Shown here piece by piece: positions 60,189 to 64,000 of a DNA stretch of 64,000 bases; the stretch's first letter is position 1, and every line of letters begins with the position of its first letter. The stretch is from Alisma plantago-aquatica (lineage: Eukaryota; Streptophyta; Magnoliopsida; Alismatales; Alismataceae). The DNA is taken from positions 1,060,905,744 to 1,060,969,743 of the forward strand of contig OY856412.1 of the NCBI GenBank assembly GCA_963693085.1, read 5' to 3'. The notes below the pieces were generated by a model. It had not been told where the DNA came from and did not search any database. It worked only from the letters and a program-made list of their open reading frames with translations. The translations under genes and the position numbers were made by a program.

Positions 60189-61142
60189 CTAACAAAAACT
60201 CTGCTTGGTGATGAGATTGGGCTTGTATTCTGAAAACTCGGTGTAATCTTTGCGTATGCCCATCAGGATTTGCCCGCAGTCTTTCATCGTCGGTCTCCCA
60301 TTCTTGGTTGGAGCCAGACACTGCGATGCGAGCTCCAGTGTCTTCTCCAGTGCCAGGTTGACAGCTGGCGACATTGGAATGTTGGGGTCTAGTACTTGAG
60401 AAGCTTCCCCACATCGGAACATTGCCATTGCCTGTTTTGTCACCGATTCAACCGTTAAGATTACACTGTGGCAAACTAAAGGAGAGAAGAGTTTTTCTGG
60501 CATTAGCTTGCTAGCTACGTACTATGATCACGCTTTGACATTATTGGTCTAATTAGACATTAGAGAACAGAGACATCTATTATAACTTGAAACATCTATG
60601 CTTACCCAGTCTGCAGTGACTCGTTCAGCCGCTGACCTCCTCCTCTCCAAAGGTCGCCTCCCTGACAGCAGCTCTACCAGCAACACGCCAAAGGCGTACA
60701 CGTCGCTTTTATCCGTGAGCTGCTGCGTTTTTAGGTACTCTGGATCAAGATAACCCGTAGTCCCCTTGATCCTAGTCACGACGTAGCTACCTTCCAATGG
60801 GCCCAGACGAGCAAACCCAAAATCGCCGACTTTTGCTCGAAGGCTTTTGGTGAGTAGAATGTTGGACGCTTTGATGTCCCTATGGATGATTGGATGATCT
60901 GTAGTCATGGAAAAGGAACATATCACACGGTTAGAAATGTAATGTAGTACTAAAACTGGTCGCCTGAGGTGAAATAATATAGCTGCCATAGCTATCCTGC
61001 AGTTTCATCGTGACGCTTTCAGGAAGAAGAAAGAGATGTACATATAGCTTACCGGCATAGCTATGAAGATACGTGACTGCGTTAGCAATGTCCACCGCGA
61101 TAGATAACCTCACAAGGAAATCCAGAGGAGTTCCGTAAAGCC
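60189..61142 (-). CDS. Receptor-like cytoplasmic kinase, CRCK-like, last three exons (partial gene)
   Basis: Three exons join in phase: 61142-61053, 60898-60606 and 60431-60189 (stop TAG at 60191-60189). The introns at 61052-60899 (154 bp) and 60605-60432 (174 bp) both start GTAAGC; they end ACTACAG and AAAACAG. They encode the C-lobe of a Ser/Thr kinase: a helix with A-V-T-Y-L-H-S-Y-A, the catalytic loop [16 protein letters not shown], the activation segment [19 protein letters not shown] and G-R-R-P-L-E. The C-terminal helices end in R-P-T-M-K and G-I-R-K-D-Y. All catalytic residues in this part are intact. The G-F-A-R-L-G-P and G-I-R-K-D-Y patterns fit calmodulin-binding receptor-like cytoplasmic kinases (CRCK, RLCK-IV), which act in stress signalling at the cell periphery; this subfamily call is by recollection. 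The P-loop and lysine exons were not found upstream. Confidence 0.85.
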
Positions 61143-62985
61143 CTGTTTTGGGGGAAAAAACATGAGTAGAAGAAATATAACCCTGAGTCAAGAAAATGAA
61201 GGACGAGCTACTCCGTTTTGTCTGAAATTGCTTTTATAATAACGAATAGTCCTGGTATAGACTGACTATGCATCAGTACATGCTCCCCTGTGGTAGTCAG
61301 TACCTAAGATTACTGCAACTTCAATGATATTATTCAGTTTTGCCGTGACTACAGGTGAAATACTAGACTATATATGCAAGCAGGACCCCACCCCCGAGAA
61401 TCATCATCCTTTCTTCCATAGTTACACTTCTCATCTGAGCTATACAAAGCCGTGGCCGCCCTTGCACCATTAGCTTCTTTTCTCTGTATATTGGTTTGTA
61501 ATATTTAGAAATTGGGGACTACACTTCTTTACTTAGAGAAATAATTTTAAACCCTTCAATAGATTGGTGCGCCGTCATCTTTTATAGTTGAATTTAGCAA
61601 ACATCTTCTTCTAAAATGGGTCTAACTCATGGGATGGCCCCTGGATTGGACAAACCATTCACTGAATCACATTTAATGCACATGAGTCATCGTGGCCCTT
61701 ACAAATCCCTTCTTTATCTGGGTTGCTGCGAAATTATGGAACTTATATTATTTTTTATGCATTTGCAAATGGTGTTTGGTTACGGATGGTGATCTTCTAG
61801 ACGATTCTTAAGCCTGGCTGTGCTTTTGAGAACCATTTACCTTTTATTCCATCAACGAGATCTTATAGATAACAAGCTAATACGAACATGATAAAATATG
61901 GTATTATCAGTACCATTACAAGAATTATCCTCTAAACTAAGGATAACCCTTAGGGTTATCAGCCTCTCAAGAATCTGAGAGACGAAGTGGGTTTTACGGT
62001 GATGATTAACCAAGCTCCATTGAACTTGGATGGCTTCACGTGCCTGGCTTTGCTTAAACCAACATGTTGATGAAGAAGAGCTCTCAATTTTAACATCTAG
62101 TGGGGGAATAATTTGCTGATATATCTTTTATTTTCTATTCCTAGACATAAAAGTATACAACATATTTCTTGTAGAAAAATTCATGAATGAGCTTTGTGAC
62201 CAGCACCCAACTCTACTCCTTAAACCTTGCTCTTGATGCGGCCATCAACCCCCTATATTTTTGCTACGGACGATGGTGGGTTTTGGTCCAGGACTTTTGT
62301 TGCTAGGGCTTAGTCCCCGTTCTATTTCTACATATTTTTCTTCTTTGTGTCTCACATGATAATTGCTAGTCTATGGAGTTTTTCTTTATCATCATATCAA
62401 ACTTTCTTAATTTTTGGATATGTATGAATCTCACCCTTAGATTGGCTTGGGTAAGCTCAATACTTACCACTCTTCTTTACATTTTTTAATGTGATGTATG
62501 TACTATATATTGTTCCTACTTCTCCATTTCTATCCTCTTATGCCTTCTGTATGTCCTCCTGATGCAAAGCACATTCATTTGTCTAATTTGTTAATTAAAT
62601 AGGTGTTATAAACAAAAATATGATGACAAATCATCTGAAAAATGTAATCAACATCCATATGAATACCCATATTTATGTAGGGGTATATTTTCACTGTATT
62701 AGTTGTGACATCCCTGACAATTTTTCCTCTAGTGTTGGCACTCCCAACGTATTACTAGATTTTTCTAGTACAAAAACGTTATTTTCGGTCTGTCCCATTC
62801 TGTGGGAAGTTACTTTGACTCCATTCATTTTGTGAGAACTCAATGGGATGTTTCTTCTTATGAATTGTCATATGAACATGTCCCATATCAGGATGATTAT
62901 TCTTGTAAATAGTCATATGAATATCGACCCATCAACCATTTTAACCATAGCTACAACATTATAGCAAAGGTTCTTAGCATCAGAC
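61143..62985. other. Sequence upstream of the kinase exons, no further exon recognised
   Basis: The acceptor at 61144-61143 requires an upstream exon ending one base into a codon, yet no minus-strand N-lobe motif (glycine loop, VAVK lysine, alpha-C) is visible here. Two short hairpins lie side by side: GATAACCC-TTA-GGGTTATC at 61942-61960, then CTCTCA-x6-TGAGAG. The stretch may be a long intron or post-truncation DNA. Confidence 0.5.
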
Positions 62986-62989
62986 TTTC

Positions 62990-63522
62990 CCCTCAAGTTA
63001 ACTACATCATCTCGGAGAACCATTTTTCTCTCTTTAAAGGTAGCTAGACATATTCACAATGCTTACATCAAAACCCACGAAATCATTCACCAACACAATC
63101 CTATAACATCCAGATGACCATCCTCAAATTAAACTTTGAAAAACTCTTTTATATCATCAAATGGTATTTTCATGGCATATCCTTGAAGGCATGGGTTTTG
63201 CTTCCCACTGGCTTTTGCAGATCCTTGAAAGCGTGCATTTTTCTTCCCACTGGCTTTTGCAAATTCTTGAAAGCATGCATTTTGCTTCCCAGTTGCTTTC
63301 TTGGATTAAGGGTTGTGTTACCTCTACATCCTTCTCTATCCTAGCCTTCAAAATAGTGGCCCTTTATCACCTCTCCTCTTCATGTTAGTCAAACAATGCC
63401 TCAACAACATGATCTGCCTTGCAACTTCTTCCACTCTTTTGGACCCCATTATCCTGAACTCTACAAACATATACAACTCCATCCTATTTGCGGATGACAC
63501 TCTTTTTCATCAACCCTACTAG
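62990..63522 (+). pseudogene. Second decayed LINE reverse-transcriptase fragment
   Basis: Plus-strand LINE RT landmarks: I-L-K-L-N-F-E-K (63117 on), then W-I-K-G-C-V-T-S-T-S-F (from about 63302), G-P-L-S-P-L-L-F-M-L-V (about 63358) and F-A-D-D-T-L-F (63487 on). Frame changes occur near 63175 and 63340. The stretch between the pass-through S-T-S-F-S-I and G-P-L-S-P is shortened compared with intact LINE RT. It shares family character with 52800-54360 but is a separate fragment. A 42 bp triplication interrupts it. Confidence 0.82.
63181..63306 (+). repeat. 42 bp tandem triplication inside LINE RT (14-residue repeat)
   Basis: Units at 63181-63222, 63223-63264 and 63265-63306. They share the core 'cttgaaagcatgcatttt' and 'cttcccactggcttttgc'. 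Since 42 is a multiple of three, the repeats stay in frame and read I-L-E-x-M-x-F-A-S-H-W-L-L-Q with variation. Confidence 0.88.
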
Positions 63523-64000
63523 AAAAATAAGAAAGAAGATGGATGAGGGAGAAGAACATCAGGAGAACGATCAAGTAATATGTGTGTGAAGAAGTGAGGA
63601 TATAGAGGACAAAAAATAAAAGAGGAAAGGGATGGGAGGAGAAGAAAGAAGGGGGGAGAAGAACAAGACAACCTAAAGCTAATTTGCATGATGAAGCAAG
63701 GAGACAGAGTCAGGTGACCTTGGACAGGTCTACGCATGTGATGACATACAAATATAAGCATGCAACGATGTTGTGAAGGAGAATAGAACTAGGTATGAGA
63801 GTTAGGAGTCGAATAAAGGAGTCGGGCTGTGCAATAAATTTTGTACTGTGCAAACAACAAGGGTTGCAGTAGAAGTTGAAAGTTCCAATGAGTTTGATTC
63901 TATTGCCTATAAAATTCAACTAACAAAAGTTTACATAAAAGAATGTGATATGTTCATTAATAATGATATTAGAATCCTATCTCATCTGATCCCCTTCTTC
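63523..64000. other. Window end, purine-rich stretch, no gene
   Basis: From about 63521 to 63672 the plus strand is strongly purine-rich, densest at 63608-63665. No poly(A) tail or TSD for the LINE fragment could be defined. Confidence 0.55.

Overview
The window is plant nuclear DNA, very probably from a flowering plant with a repeat-rich genome. Evidence: several kilobase-scale Ty3/gypsy chromovirus LTR retrotransposons primed by initiator tRNA-Met, a Cassandra TRIM carrying 5S rRNA sequence, a non-autonomous hAT element, two decayed LINE reverse-transcriptase fragments, and three spliced exons of a plant receptor-like cytoplasmic kinase. The species cannot be named from the sequence. No bacterial-type gene, CRISPR array or viral genome is present.

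About 73% of the window (1342-48154) is one nested stack of transposons, resolved here by target-site duplications (TSDs). Element A (+ strand, TSD AAAAC at 1337-1341 and 48155-48159) reads LTR-internal-LTR-internal-LTR: LTRs at 1342-5296, 9649-13019 and 44791-48154. Its second internal region is split by element B (+ strand, TSD TTCAG at 16677-16681 and 44098-44102), which has the same three-LTR plan: LTRs at 16682-19838, 21776-24907 and 40942-44097. B has only a roughly 1.9 kb non-coding interior and is a large non-autonomous (LARD-like) derivative. B's second interior is split by element C (- strand, 25115-39190, TSD TCGTA), a chromovirus with a recognisable gag-protease-RT-RNase H-integrase-chromodomain reading frame. 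C's 5' LTR carries a 741 bp tandem duplication and a Cassandra TRIM (36004-36838, TSD GTAAC). A 708 bp hAT-type element (2464-3171, TSD CTCCCAGG) sits in the first A LTR. The implied order is A, then B, then C, then Cassandra; the hAT element entered A at an undetermined time after A inserted.

The gag-pol of C stays in one reading frame for 1562 codons with no frameshift, but has roughly 19 premature stops and several damaged key residues, most of them readable as C-to-T or G-to-A changes. That is what is expected of a silenced, cytosine-methylated element. Element A's interior is much more eroded: only the integrase core and C-terminal part of pol can be recognised, in both copies.

Right of the stack (48160-64000) is AT-rich, mostly gene-poor DNA. 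It holds a LINE fragment (about 52800-54360), a weak candidate for an old LTR with a tRNA-Arg-type primer site (56122-57611), the last three exons of a CRCK-like kinase on the minus strand (60189-61142), and a second LINE fragment (about 62990-63522) whose RT region contains a 42 bp unit repeated three times. The kinase exons are the only host-gene sequence I could support. The upstream exons encoding the N-lobe were not found within the window.

Coordinates of LTR ends, TSDs, primer sites and splice sites were read directly from the sequence. Family names come from established knowledge of these element classes and have not been checked by database search.
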